Notes: generated by a model from the sequence alone, not told the origin. Shown: positions 17,153-25,827, counted from the stretch's first letter. The stretch: DNA of 64,000 nucleotides from Arthrobacter sp. EpRS71 (GCF_001512285.1 NZ_LNUV01000006.1:2464809-2528808); one strand, 5' to 3'. Numbers and translations: made by a program.

Positions 17153-17584
17153 CTAAACGCCTTCGTCCAGGATTTTCGCGATGGCCTTCAAGGCTTCTGG
17201 ATCGACTGGGCCGAGCGCTCTGGCTGCGAAGTTCCTAACCTCGGCTCGCCTCATACTGCGAATGAGCTCCAGCTCTGCTTCCACTCGCTCAGGGAGCTTG
17301 CCGCCCTCCTGGAGAAGGTACTCCGGGTCCACGTCGAAAACCGCAGCTATGGCGCGGAGTGCTTCCTCGGGGACTACCTGTTCCTTTCCCGATTTCAGGA
17401 GAGACCATCGAGTACGCGAGAGGTAATATCCAGCCTTCTGGGCCCCGTCGCGAATGGCGGGGTAATCGAAAGGTTTCCCTGTATCGGAAACGATAACGTC
17501 CAGGAGGAGATTGATCTTCCGAGCTAGCGTTTCCGCACGCTGGATGCCGGCCGCCCGATGCGGCGAGAGATCAAAATCGCTCAA
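17153..17584 (-). CDS. XRE-like helix-turn-helix regulator of the ImmA/PAP2 cassette
   Basis: I start it at the TTG at 17584 (143 aa), which overlaps the PAP2-like stop (TTGA) and has GGAG upstream; longer versions run into that gene. The product has a helix-turn-helix-like part DYPAIRDGAQKAGYYLSRTRWSLLKSG and then VPEEALRAIAAVFDVDPEYLLQ, the form seen in mycobacterial/EspR-like and XRE regulators. It is the last gene of four co-directional genes with an ImmA-type peptidase, a pairing typical of repressor-protease switches. Its target may be the TCACACATG motifs at both ends of the cassette. Confidence 0.8.
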   Translation of the reverse strand: MSDFDLSPHRAAGIQRAETLARKINLLLDVIVSDTGKPFDYPAIRDGAQKAGYYLSRTRWSLLKSGKEQVVPEEALRAIAAVFDVDPEYLLQEGGKLPERVEAELELIRSMRRAEVRNFAARALGPVDPEALKAIAKILDEGV

Positions 17585-18168
17585 CTGATCCAGCTCCAAT
17601 TGTTTGCTCCGGCAAAACATCCGAAGGTGACGAGTCCTATAAGCGCACCGACCAGAGCCTCGCCCCACGTATGCTCACGAAGGGCGGTTCGACTGAACAG
17701 CATCATCGGTGATAGTACCAAGAGCCACGCAAATGGTGGACCGAAAACGTCCGTTGCCCACAGGACGCTGAAGGTCAGAACTGAGACATGCGCTGATGCG
17801 TTCAGCCGTCGTCGCGCGAGATCGAGGCACGCGTTGCCCGCTACTAGGCCGATGACTGTGGCCGGAATGGGCTGGGGAGCGTCGAGCAGGATGCACGCAA
17901 CAGCTCCGGCAATGGTCAGTAGAGCTACGATCTTCGTCCGCAGATTCGTCGGCCAGCCCAATATCTGTGCCAGGGAAGCGAACCTTTTGTACGCGAGCCC
18001 CGGGATCGCGACGATTCCCACTGCAAGAATCAGAACCCCGAGGATGCCAATGCCGCCCTTTATGCCTGCCAGTATGACGACCACCAACAGGACCGGGGCA
18101 GGAGTGAAAATTTTTGAGAAGCTAGTTGCCCACAGGGGTCGGTACGTTGATCGGACCTGGTTCTGCAA
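17581..18168 (-). CDS. PAP2-like membrane phosphatase
   Basis: The protein (about 195 aa from a TTG at 18168 preceded by GAGG) has five to six membrane helices. Two PAP2-type motifs are visible: SAH in place of PSGH (near residue 125) and SRTALREHTWGE, which fits SR-x5-H-x3-(D/E), near residue 160. PAP2 enzymes remove phosphate from lipid or polyprenyl phosphates at the membrane. The first motif is degenerate, so activity is uncertain. The gene overlaps the 3' end of the transporter-like gene by 47 bases and the start of the XRE gene by 4. The start is the least certain part. Confidence 0.7.
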   Translation of the reverse strand: MQNQVRSTYRPLWATSFSKIFTPAPVLLVVVILAGIKGGIGILGVLILAVGIVAIPGLAYKRFASLAQILGWPTNLRTKIVALLTIAGAVACILLDAPQPIPATVIGLVAGNACLDLARRRLNASAHVSVLTFSVLWATDVFGPPFAWLLVLSPMMLFSRTALREHTWGEALVGALIGLVTFGCFAGANNWSWIS

Positions 18169-19117
18169 TTGATGCCTCAATATCGTCTAGAAACTTGCTT
18201 TCATCAGCGGATAGAATGTCGGGATTTTCAACCCTTATGTCGTCAACGAAGATGATCCACCGGTACAACTGTTCCTTGGTGGAACGCGGGTGCAGACTCA
18301 GTGCTGCGGCTTCCCTTGCTCGCTGTCCCGCGTCAGTCTCTAGGAGCCTAGTGACAATTGGTTGGAGCCTTTCAATGGCGTCACGCCGTCTTACACGGGC
18401 GGTTGTCTGCTGCCGGGCACGCTGATAGGCCGGAAGCGCAAAGCCGATAGAGAAGCCCACGAGAGTGAGGGCGATCAGAGATCTATAACCGACGTAGAGC
18501 ACCTCCGGCTGATGAGCGACCGACTGTGTCGCTTCTTGGGCAACTAGAAGTAGTTTGATGGCCACGGCCATGACTCCGACGAAACACGACGCCGCAATTA
18601 TGTCGAAGCCGATCCGGAACGATTCTGATTCCCCGGCACGAGTACGACGCAGACACTCGATTCCTGTGTAAGCGGTGATCAATCCGATCCAAGCGAAAAA
18701 CAGGCCCTGGTACCAGGCGATGGACGGATCCGCAGCAAAAACATCTGTGAAGTTTGTAGCGGAGCCGGGCGTTTGAGCGGCCAGGAGCAGGACAGCCTGG
18801 GCGCCGGCCAATACCAGCCCAGCCAGCACCAAGAGGCGCCATCGTGCGCGAGATGCCCCTGTGGCTGCAACAACCAGACGGCTTAGTTCCGTCATGCCGA
18901 GCCCCAGAACGACATGCACGACGAGGTTCAAAACGTTCCTGTTGCCCAGCCAGTAATCCACGCTGGTGTAGACAGCGTCGATGTTGAGAGTGGTGCCAGT
19001 CGCGACCAAGATCATGGCCGTGAGGATTCCAGGCTTCCATCCGAAACGCAGCCCTACGATCCGAGTCAGCACTACAGCCCACAAGACAAGGGCGGGGAGC
19101 AGTTGTAGAAGGCTCAT
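18122..19117 (-). CDS. MAB_1171c-family putative transporter
   Basis: The 331-residue protein has about seven membrane helices in the first 235 residues. A cytoplasmic C-terminal domain follows (RRRDAIERLQPIVTRLLE, then STKEQLYRWIIFVDDIRVE). That layout is typical of the MAB_1171c family, which in actinobacteria sits beside XRE and ImmA/IrrE genes. The substrate is unknown. Its start overlaps the ImmA stop by four bases. Confidence 0.8.
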   Translation of the reverse strand: MSLLQLLPALVLWAVVLTRIVGLRFGWKPGILTAMILVATGTTLNIDAVYTSVDYWLGNRNVLNLVVHVVLGLGMTELSRLVVAATGASRARWRLLVLAGLVLAGAQAVLLLAAQTPGSATNFTDVFAADPSIAWYQGLFFAWIGLITAYTGIECLRRTRAGESESFRIGFDIIAASCFVGVMAVAIKLLLVAQEATQSVAHQPEVLYVGYRSLIALTLVGFSIGFALPAYQRARQQTTARVRRRDAIERLQPIVTRLLETDAGQRAREAAALSLHPRSTKEQLYRWIIFVDDIRVENPDILSADESKFLDDIEASIAEPGPINVPTPVGN

Positions 19118-19617
19118 CCAAAGACTTTCTCGAAATTGCTGGCGGGAGTCGGGGTCCCCTGCATGACAAAGCTTGAAAGCAAGTACGCCACTTCTTCCGC
19201 GGCCTTCTCAAGTTCGTTCCATCGCGGGGAACGGGCCAGCATGCGCTTTATACCCCTTTGCCCCCCGAGATGTTTGAAGACCGAGGGCATTGGCGATACG
19301 AGCCCTTCACAGCCTTGATGCCTCAAGAGAATGTGTCCGAACTCGTGGCAGATGACGTGCATGCGAAGCAGCTTTGGATGACTCTCTGGAACAAGAATGT
19401 GGGACTTCATATCTGTCTCCAGCCACAGGCCGGATAACCCCGGCAAGGTGTCGCTAGGAACCAGGCTGATCTTGATGGGCTTGCCGTGCGCGCGTTCCAC
19501 GGCGGCCAGGAGGTCATCAAAGGAAATCATCTCTGGCAACTGAAGATGATGAACGGCGGTGCTGGGCGTTCGATGTGGGCACTCCGAGTTGCTGTCTCGG
19601 TCCCAACTTCTTCGCAT
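19114..19617 (-). CDS. ImmA/IrrE-family metallo-endopeptidase
   Basis: The start at ATG 19617 (167 aa) follows GTGGAG by about seven bases; the longer GTG-containing frame runs through the operator. The zinc-peptidase motif HEFGH lies near residue 90 (VICHEFGHILLRHQG), preceded by LWLETDMKSHILVPESHP and followed by an acidic helix ELEKAAEEVAYLLSSF. ImmA-type peptidases cleave XRE-family repressors after a signal; here the XRE protein is in the same operon. A palindrome lies just upstream of the start. Confidence 0.88.
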   Translation of the reverse strand: MRRSWDRDSNSECPHRTPSTAVHHLQLPEMISFDDLLAAVERAHGKPIKISLVPSDTLPGLSGLWLETDMKSHILVPESHPKLLRMHVICHEFGHILLRHQGCEGLVSPMPSVFKHLGGQRGIKRMLARSPRWNELEKAAEEVAYLLSSFVMQGTPTPASNFEKVFG

Positions 19618-19638
19618 TAAGTACTCCACTACAACAAG

Positions 19639-19665
19639 CTCACACATGTTTCACGCATGTGTGAG
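19639..19665. promoter_or_regulatory. Operator-like inverted repeat before the ImmA operon
   Basis: CTCACACATG and CATGTGTGAG form 10-bp arms around a 7-bp spacer, 22 bases upstream of the ImmA start. The half-site matches the palindrome at 17079. It is well placed to block transcription of the four-gene cassette. Confidence 0.7.
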
Positions 19666-20059
19666 TAGACTACTTACCGTACGCAAGATCATGTCACGGC
19701 GGGCCCTCAGGCCCTGTCCACATATACCAGCAATACGGAGGCGGCGCTTGTCATGCAGAAGGGTGATCTGGGAGATATGGTGGGCGCCGGACCCGCACTT
19801 ACCGACTCCGCCAATGCTGCTGCCAGACCATCTGTAGCGACCAGCGGGTACGCAGGGAGCATCTGCGCCCAGAATCGGCAGGATCCTAGAGGGCGACACG
19901 CGGAGCCGTTTTCTGTAAACAAATCCCTAGATGGGACTCTGCGCGGTGCTAGGTTCGATTCAGTCGATAGCTGTAAACAGAAATCCGATCGACTGTACGT
20001 GGCACCAACGATGAACCAGCTACAACCCCTGGTTGTGCGAGATTCAAAGGACCTGACAA
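19666..20059. other. Regulatory stretch without a supported gene
   Basis: The region between the divergent ImmA operon and the RHH gene is open in one plus-strand frame (19753 onward). That frame has no motif and runs over the start of the RHH gene, so I do not call it. It must hold promoters for both directions. Confidence 0.4.
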
Positions 20060-20293
20060 ATGAGCGCAGTAATCAATCGTGGAGGCGGTCGCCCCAGCAA
20101 GGGCCTCCGCAAATACATTGGCTTCCGCACGCCGGCCAAGACCGCGGAGGACGTTCACATGATCGCCGCCGCAAAAGGCATGACTGTCACCGACTATGTT
20201 GCCTCTGCAGTCGACCGATCCTTGCGCGAAGATTTGGCCTTGCTTGGTCAGTTCACTCAGCAGGATGAACTCCCGATCCGTATGGCCTCATAG
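20060..20293 (+). CDS. Small ribbon-helix-helix-like DNA-binding protein
   Basis: The 77-residue product has a short basic N-terminus (RGGGRPSKGLRK), a strand YIGFRTPAKTAED and helices MIAAAKGMTVTDYVASAVDRSL, the pattern of RHH proteins such as MobC or copy-control factors. AAAGGA lies nine bases before the ATG. It lies directly upstream of the Rep candidate, so it may be a copy-number or mobilisation protein. Which of the two cannot be told. Confidence 0.75.
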   Translation: MSAVINRGGGRPSKGLRKYIGFRTPAKTAEDVHMIAAAKGMTVTDYVASAVDRSLREDLALLGQFTQQDELPIRMAS

Positions 20294-20300
20294 ATACAAG

Positions 20301-20325
20301 GAAGGCCCGCCATAAGCGGGCCTTC
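20301..20325 (+). terminator. Hairpin after the RHH gene
   Basis: GAAGGCCCGC and GCGGGCCTTC form a perfect 10-bp stem with a 5-base loop just downstream of the stop. No U-tract follows, so it could be a terminator or an attenuator before rep. Confidence 0.65.
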
Positions 20326-20389
20326 GAAGCTGAAGATTCACGATCCGGATAGCTTGCCGGCAGACAGATCGTAAATCGTATGGAAGTCC

Positions 20390-22330
20390 TTGACAGGCCT
20401 TCATTTGTGCAACAAAACCGATCTGGCAGGATCGGCCCTTCGTCATTCCCTGAACAGGAACAAAATCATCGTACAACAGCACGCTCTCTTGCTGCCAGCA
20501 GCCGACGCTACTGGCGTGTCTCAGGAGCCATCCCAGACCTCCAACGCCGCTCAGGCGTGGGCTGCGCTGACGCCTCTTCTCGCAGGTCAACCCCGCATCC
20601 GCCTCTCCCGGGACGGTGGTAAGACCTATCCCCAGAAGCACGAACGTGCCCTGACTGAGACCCTCCCCACTTTTCCTGCGGCCGTCCGGATCTTCGGCAA
20701 AGACGGCAGCTGCTCCGCCATTTTCCTTGACTTCGACTCGTCGATTGCGGGCATCGACTGGGTGGAAGCCGACGTGAAGTCTCTTCAAACATGGCTGCAC
20801 AACTGTGGGGCTCGGTGGATTGAAGATCAGTCGCCCAATGGCGGACGACACGTATACATACCACTGGAAAAACGGATTGCCTTTTCTGAAGCACGAGATG
20901 TTGTCGAGGCATTAGGCACCCGTTACCGCACATTGGACAAGACGCCGCACCAGAACATGCTTCACGGTTGTATGCGGACCCCTGGGTCACCCCACAAGCG
21001 TGGCGGCTACCAGGAACTCTCCATGAGCCTCAGCATGGCCTACGACGTTGCAAAACGCCCAAACAAGGAACAAATATGGGCAAGAATTCGCGCAGACCTA
21101 AAGGACGAAATCGCTGGCGTACGAGGGCTGAGACTGGAGGACCCACTGTCGGCAGACGACGAAGCCTATGAAGTACCGCAAGCGGCCGGGCGAATGTCCA
21201 GGCCCATGCAGCAGATGGCGCTATCGGGCCTATACGACGCAAACCGGTACGCATCAGATTCAGAGGCACGCCAGGCTGTCCTGACCGCTGCGGCCGCTGC
21301 TGGCATGAAACTCATCGATGTAGAACGGCGGGTCCTTCAGGGTGTTTGGCCCGGGCTCGCGTCTTTCTATGCCCGCTACCCCTCCAGCCACAGACTTCCC
21401 TCTCTTAAGCGGGACTGGAAAAACGCGATCACCTACCTACGAAAAAACCAGACCAACAGTGAACGGAATAACAATGCACGTAGATCCCCCACAAGCCAGC
21501 CAAATACACAGCCCCGACTAGGAACCGCGTCTAACCTAGATGCCGCCAGCGAGCACCGCTACCTGCGGACTTGGGAAAACGCGCTGCGACTAAGGGAGCC
21601 CGCCTACGCTAGCTCCCGCACCGGTCTGGCTCGGCGGATGGTCCTAAGAGCTCTCGGAGCAGCCGCTCACATGACCGCTTCTCGTTTTGTTGAGTTCGGT
21701 GATCGTTCAATTGCAGTTGCGACAGGTCTTGACCACACAACCGTGGGCTCCCACCTGCGGGCTCTGCGTTCTGAAAAGGATCCTCTAGTGACCTTGGTGG
21801 AGCGCGGCCGAGGGACCAAGGGCGACTTATACATGTTGACAATTCCTGAAGGCCTTCGGCCAGGTGCCGAAGATTTGTCCTGGCGAAAGGGGAAGATGCA
21901 TGCGCTCAGACCCGTCTTCAGGGAACTGGGCCTGCCTGCAGCATTTGTTTACGAAGCACTGGAGCGCACTCCCGGTTTGACCACCACGGAGTTGGTGCGT
22001 CAGACAAAAATGTCCAGAACGGCCGTGAGCGAAAGTCTGGAGACCCTGGCAGCCTGGAACATGGTGTCAAGGAATGGTGGAAGATCCTGGACAGTCATCG
22101 CTTCGACGTCCCTCCACGAACTTGCTGAATACTTTGGAGTTCTCGAGTCTGTTGCCGGCCAGCTACAGAGGTACCGCATTGAGCGGGTCATCTGGCGGGA
22201 GTGGCTTTCGAAAAATGTGAATACGGTAGCGGAACTGCTATCCCCCACTGAGGATTACCCTTGGGAAGCCTATGAAGGACCACCTGACGAATGGACCCTC
22301 GCTGATATGGCGTTCACCAGAGCGATGTGA
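20390..22330 (+). CDS. Primase-polymerase-like plasmid replication protein (Rep candidate)
   Basis: The protein of up to 646 residues has archaeo-eukaryotic primase-type motifs: IFLDFDSS (D-x-D) near residue 108 and NGGRHVYIPL (G-x-H) near 150. A primase-C-like helical region follows. A C-terminal winged helix carries the turn LTTTELVRQTKMSRTAVSESL near 550. Primase/HTH proteins of this kind serve as initiators on actinobacterial plasmids. The start is uncertain: the TTG at 20390 has no clear ribosome site and the conserved part begins about 40 residues in. It is flanked by an RHH gene and, 1.3 kb on, by the partition genes, which supports a replication role. Confidence 0.78.
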   Translation: MTGLHLCNKTDLAGSALRHSLNRNKIIVQQHALLLPAADATGVSQEPSQTSNAAQAWAALTPLLAGQPRIRLSRDGGKTYPQKHERALTETLPTFPAAVRIFGKDGSCSAIFLDFDSSIAGIDWVEADVKSLQTWLHNCGARWIEDQSPNGGRHVYIPLEKRIAFSEARDVVEALGTRYRTLDKTPHQNMLHGCMRTPGSPHKRGGYQELSMSLSMAYDVAKRPNKEQIWARIRADLKDEIAGVRGLRLEDPLSADDEAYEVPQAAGRMSRPMQQMALSGLYDANRYASDSEARQAVLTAAAAAGMKLIDVERRVLQGVWPGLASFYARYPSSHRLPSLKRDWKNAITYLRKNQTNSERNNNARRSPTSQPNTQPRLGTASNLDAASEHRYLRTWENALRLREPAYASSRTGLARRMVLRALGAAAHMTASRFVEFGDRSIAVATGLDHTTVGSHLRALRSEKDPLVTLVERGRGTKGDLYMLTIPEGLRPGAEDLSWRKGKMHALRPVFRELGLPAAFVYEALERTPGLTTTELVRQTKMSRTAVSESLETLAAWNMVSRNGGRSWTVIASTSLHELAEYFGVLESVAGQLQRYRIERVIWREWLSKNVNTVAELLSPTEDYPWEAYEGPPDEWTLADMAFTRAM

Positions 22331-22431
22331 CCCTGAGCGGGAGGATCACAGGTGCGGGACGACGAGACGGTTAGCAAATGTGAGACAACGCCGTTTGTTT
22401 GTAAAGGTCGTGTAGCTCCCTCTGAGGAGGA

Positions 22432-22950
22432 TTACCTCGATCGGTTCCATCGTTGATGTGCTGCTTGGCGTGACATTCCAGTTTCTGCGCCTATATCGGC
22501 CCATGTCAGACCAGAGTCTCGTGCAGCGTCAACAGCCTCGTCAAGACGGGCAGCTGCCCGGTCATAACTGCGAGCCGCCATCTGCAGTGCCCAGGTCTGT
22601 ACGTGTTTCTGCCATTCGCTCATGATGGATTCTTCTACCGATAAGGGCGGTATAGCTGGTGATCCGATCAGTGCTTTTGCTCGGTATCTCGCCATGTCGG
22701 TACTGCCCGCGCCAAGGACACGTTGCCACTGTCTACCAGTCCAGCCGCATTCGCAGCTACCTTGCCAACCTGCAGCTGCGCTTTCCACCACCAATTCATA
22801 GCCCGGCCTGCGCGGGTCTCGTTTATGTCGGCCAGTGATTCCTTGGACGCTGATCGTCCCGTCATGTTGGTGGCTGGACCCCAACCGACCATCGTTTAAA
22901 AGGACTCCAAGTCGTCCGCAGTGGAATCCGTCTCCTAGATCCCATTCCAT
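22432..22950 (-). CDS. Hypothetical protein with zinc-ribbon-like and HTH-like parts
   Basis: AGGA precedes the ATG at 22950 by six bases. The 172-residue product has a CECGWTG segment near residue 67 that resembles half of a zinc ribbon. A C-terminal helix-turn-helix follows (LTWADIGAETGMSRQAAHQRW), a sequence type common at the end of small actinobacterial DNA-binding proteins. It lies on the opposite strand between rep and the partition repeats, so a regulatory role for either is possible. No function can be named. Confidence 0.65.
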   Translation of the reverse strand: MEWDLGDGFHCGRLGVLLNDGRLGSSHQHDGTISVQGITGRHKRDPRRPGYELVVESAAAGWQGSCECGWTGRQWQRVLGAGSTDMARYRAKALIGSPAIPPLSVEESIMSEWQKHVQTWALQMAARSYDRAAARLDEAVDAARDSGLTWADIGAETGMSRQAAHQRWNRSR

Positions 22951-23120
22951 GCGGCGTCCTATCTGTCAGGTTTTGTTGACGATCCCCCATTCTACGGGCC
23001 CAGGAGCTACAGCTTGCCGCGGATTACTCCGTGCTGTTACTTGTTCGCCCGCAAGCGCCGCAACTAACGCCTCGGCCTAGAGCCCCTTAGAAACTCAGGA
23101 GTAGTTGATGCAACTACCAT

Positions 23121-23510
23121 TAAATAATTATGTCATGACAGAAAGATTGATAGATGCCACTCAAGCCATGTGCACCTCTGCCTCAGTCCGGGAAGCTGTG
23201 CCGCAATTGGGGCGAACTGGTCGCTTGCCCAGGAGCCGGATGGCTAACTACCCAACGACTTTCACGCCATGTCCCGTTGGGCGAAGCGATAATCTGTTAA
23301 TAAATAATTATGTCATGACAGAAAGATTGATAGATGCCACTCAAGCCATGTGCACCTCTGCCTCCACCCGGGAAGCTGTGCCGCAATGGGGCGAACTGGT
23401 CGCTTGCCCTGAAGTCGGATGGCTAACTACCCAACGACTCTCACGCCATGTACCGCTGGGCGAAGCGATAATCTGTTAGTAAATAATTATGTCATGACAG
23501 AAAGATTGAT
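23121..23510 (+). repeat. Two near-identical 180-bp repeats plus a 31-bp third copy
   Basis: Units begin at 23121 and 23301 (180 and 179 bp, differing at about a dozen positions), and a truncated third copy starts at 23480. Each opens with TAAATAATTATGTCATGACA, which holds the perfect palindrome TGTCATGACA. The third copy breaks off into the short TGTATTGA repeats that lead to parA. A plasmid centromere or origin element is the likely role. Confidence 0.88.
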
Positions 23511-23610
23511 CGATGTATTGATGGATTGCGAGATGTATTGATTGCTTGATAGATTGATGTCTGGATCGAATGATTGAATGAAGGATGTATTGACTGATCT
23601 TCATCAATAC
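23503..23610 (+). repeat. Short iterons (GATGTATTGA type) upstream of parA: candidate parS/operator
   Basis: GATGTATTGA occurs at 23512, 23532 and 23584, and an inverted copy TCATCAATAC at 23601; several GATTGAT variants lie between. The array ends about 24 bases before the parA start. Type Ib partition loci carry such repeats as both centromere and operator for the RHH protein. Confidence 0.78.
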
Positions 23611-23633
23611 CCGGCAGGCTTTGGAGGGCCAGT

Positions 23634-24404
23634 ATGAGAGTTACGGCTATAGGGAACCGCAAGGGCGGCGTGGGCAAGACGTCAGTGACACTGGGGCTTG
23701 CTACAGGCCTGCGTCTAATTGGAAAGCGCGTGCTGGTAATCGACCTCGACCCTCAATCGAACGTCACGGAAGCACTTGAAGGGGCTGGAGAGTTTGACGT
23801 GTTCGATGTGCTGTACGGGGGAGAAGCTGGGACACTCGGGCAAGCCATCACCCAAACTACATGGCCGGGTATTGATCTGATCCCAAGTTCTGAGTCCCTG
23901 GCACGACTTGAGTCGGAAGCTCTCTTGACGCCCGAGATGCGGCTCAAGACTGCAGCATATGGGGCGGACGAGCTTCAACAATACGACCATATCCTCATAG
24001 ATCTTCCACCGGCCCTCGGGCGACTGACGTTGAACGGACTCATTTGGGCGGATCGTGTACTTGCCGTCACTGAACCAGCAGCGTTCTCTGTGAAGGGCGT
24101 GACGGAGTTCCTCGACACAGTGAAGAAGGTCAGGTCACTTCCGCACTTGAATCCTCAGCTGGAATTCCTGGGCATCATCATCAATAAGACGAGTTCACCC
24201 CTCACTTCCGAACACTCCTTCCAAATAGGAGAGCTTGAGGATACCTACGGCACAGACGTAAGAGAGCCTCATCTTCCTCTCCGAACGGCGATGCAGGACT
24301 CCGTCAGTACACGCTCGCCACTCACGAAGCTAGCCGGCCGGGGAGCGGCGATCATGACCGAAAAATTTGTTGCGCATGCACGCTACCTGGACGGGGTGAA
24401 TTAA
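23634..24404 (+). CDS. parA: Plasmid partition ATPase ParA
   Basis: The 256-residue protein has the deviant Walker A NRKGGVGKTS at residue 8, VLVIDLDPQSNV (A'/switch) near 36 and ILIDLPPALG (Walker B-like) near 120. It lacks the N-terminal HTH of type Ia ParA, so it belongs with the short type Ib ParA/ParF group. GGAGG lies six bases before the ATG. It is followed after two bases by the RHH gene and preceded by the iteron array. The three together form a partition cassette. Confidence 0.92.
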   Translation: MRVTAIGNRKGGVGKTSVTLGLATGLRLIGKRVLVIDLDPQSNVTEALEGAGEFDVFDVLYGGEAGTLGQAITQTTWPGIDLIPSSESLARLESEALLTPEMRLKTAAYGADELQQYDHILIDLPPALGRLTLNGLIWADRVLAVTEPAAFSVKGVTEFLDTVKKVRSLPHLNPQLEFLGIIINKTSSPLTSEHSFQIGELEDTYGTDVREPHLPLRTAMQDSVSTRSPLTKLAGRGAAIMTEKFVAHARYLDGVN

Positions 24405-24406
24405 TC

Positions 24407-24748
24407 ATGGCTTTGGATCGCAAATCATCAATCCGCAAAGCACCAGCCGCCGACGTTGTGGACGTTCTGACATCCGCGGAGAAGCGAACTGTAACTGTGG
24501 AACCGGGGGAGGCTACCCAGGCCACCGCTGCGAACGCACAAGTCCAAGAGGAACCGGCACCCACAACTGGCCTCGAACCGAGGCGTCCGGGTCCAGGAAG
24601 ACCGAGGAGTAAGCGCCGCATGGAACCCTTCTCATCAAAGATTGAGATTGGCCTTCGCGATGAATTGGATGCCTACTCGATGAGATACGGCATCACCATT
24701 ACAGACTTACTGGACGAAGCCCTGCGGGAGAGGCTCCGCCGGAATTAA
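24407..24748 (+). CDS. RHH centromere-binding protein (ParG/ParB-like)
   Basis: The 113-residue product has a flexible, charged N-terminal 60 residues and a C-terminal ribbon-helix-helix: FSSKIEIGLRDELDAYSMR, then GITITDLLDEALRERLRR. This is the form of ParG-type partners of short ParA proteins, whose mobile tail stimulates the ATPase. It begins two bases after the parA stop. Its likely site is the repeat array upstream of parA, which would also make it the operon repressor. Confidence 0.82.
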   Translation: MALDRKSSIRKAPAADVVDVLTSAEKRTVTVEPGEATQATAANAQVQEEPAPTTGLEPRRPGPGRPRSKRRMEPFSSKIEIGLRDELDAYSMRYGITITDLLDEALRERLRRN

Positions 24749-24752
24749 ATCT

Positions 24753-24775
24753 GTCTGGACATAATTATTCCAGAC
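24753..24775 (+). terminator. Hairpin after the partition operon
   Basis: GTCTGGA and TCCAGAC form a 7-bp stem around a 9-base AT-rich loop, five bases after the stop of the RHH gene. A weak terminator is the simplest reading. Confidence 0.5.
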
Positions 24776-25017
24776 GCCACTGTCTTACTTGGCCCTAATG
24801 GCCAGCCACTGCTCGGACACTGTAATAGCGGCGTTGCGGTTGTACTTGCCGGGGTTCCCAGATCGTTCTGCTTGCTCGTGGCCTGGCGAGCAACTGCAGC
24901 AACGGAACGGTCAGGCCTTGTCAAAAACGACCGATATTGAACCGCAGCTGCACTTAACCGAACCCTGGCTGTGGACTTGTCCGATAGGTGGCGGCGTTCT
25001 GTTTTCGCTCTGTGTCG

Positions 25018-25827
25018 CTAGTTCCCGATAACGAGGATGCTGGCCGCTGCTTCCACGACGTCGTCGGTGATGGTTTCGAGCTGGTTGATCTTGAGGACGC
25101 GGGTGATCTGGGGGAATAGCCGTTCGAGGAGACGGAAGTTGCCTCGGGTGATGCGCTCTACGGCTGCAATTGCCTGGGCATCGGTGAAGTCATCCGGGTC
25201 GAGGGTCCGGCCGAGCCGTTTCCAATGTCGATCCAGAACAAAGAGGAGCTCGTCTCTGCCTAGGGCGCGGTATCGGTGGGAGAAGCCAAGACGGCTGTAA
25301 AGCTGGGGATAGTGCCGGAATCGTTGGTCGATGCCAGGCATACCGATGAGGATCATCGGTAGGTGGGTTCGGTCGTGGTTGTCACGGAGAAGCTCAAGGG
25401 CTGTGGCGTTGAGGCGTTCGGCTTCGTCGATGATGAGCAGATCCACTAGCTCGGTGACTCTGTTCATCGAGCGTGGTGCGGCATCGAGTTTGTGCAGGTG
25501 TTCGTCGATGCACGAGCCGATTCTCACCTGGTATCGGTGGATGTCATCCATGAGGTTTTTAGGACGGCAGAGTACGTCTGGGGTGTAGAAAACGGTGCGG
25601 GAGCGGTTGGCAAGGGTGTAGTGCTTTTCGTCCTGGTCGCCGCGTGGTCCCCATTCGGTGATGTAAGGCTCCAGGTCATCCCAATTGGCATAGCGACGCG
25701 CGGAGAGTGTTTTACCCACTCCGGCATCTCCGTGGCAGATCCCTATTGTTCGTTCTTTTCGGACTGCATTGGCGAACTCGGTGAAGCGTCGGTGTTCTTT
25801 CGTGACGATGAAGGTGGTGTTCATCAT
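25018..25827 (-). CDS. TniB/IstB-like transposition ATPase (Tn552-type)
   Basis: The 269-residue AAA+ protein has P-loop GDAGVGKT near residue 33 and Walker B DLLIIDEAERLN near 130. LPMILIGMPGID and YSRLGFSHRYR follow, as in TniB and the p271 protein of Tn552. Its size matches that group. It overlaps the transposase gene by four bases. Such ATPases load the DDE transposase on target DNA and can confer target immunity. Confidence 0.9.
   Translation of the reverse strand: MMNTTFIVTKEHRRFTEFANAVRKERTIGICHGDAGVGKTLSARRYANWDDLEPYITEWGPRGDQDEKHYTLANRSRTVFYTPDVLCRPKNLMDDIHRYQVRIGSCIDEHLHKLDAAPRSMNRVTELVDLLIIDEAERLNATALELLRDNHDRTHLPMILIGMPGIDQRFRHYPQLYSRLGFSHRYRALGRDELLFVLDRHWKRLGRTLDPDDFTDAQAIAAVERITRGNFRLLERLFPQITRVLKINQLETITDDVVEAAASILVIGN

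Noticed and set aside
19753..20268. Plus-strand frame of 171 codons upstream of the RHH gene
   Set aside because: It overlaps the well-supported RHH gene in another frame and has no motif or ribosome site.
23105..23479. Open frame crossing the 180-bp repeats
   Set aside because: It repeats because the DNA repeats; no independent coding signal, and the third copy breaks the frame.
23121..23610. Possible CRISPR array
   Set aside because: Units are 180 bp with mostly identical sequence, no short repeat/unique spacer pattern, and no cas genes.
24780..25017. Transposon terminal inverted repeat at the left of the Tn552-like module
   Set aside because: No convincing match to the right flank (27.84-28.15 kb) could be found by eye.
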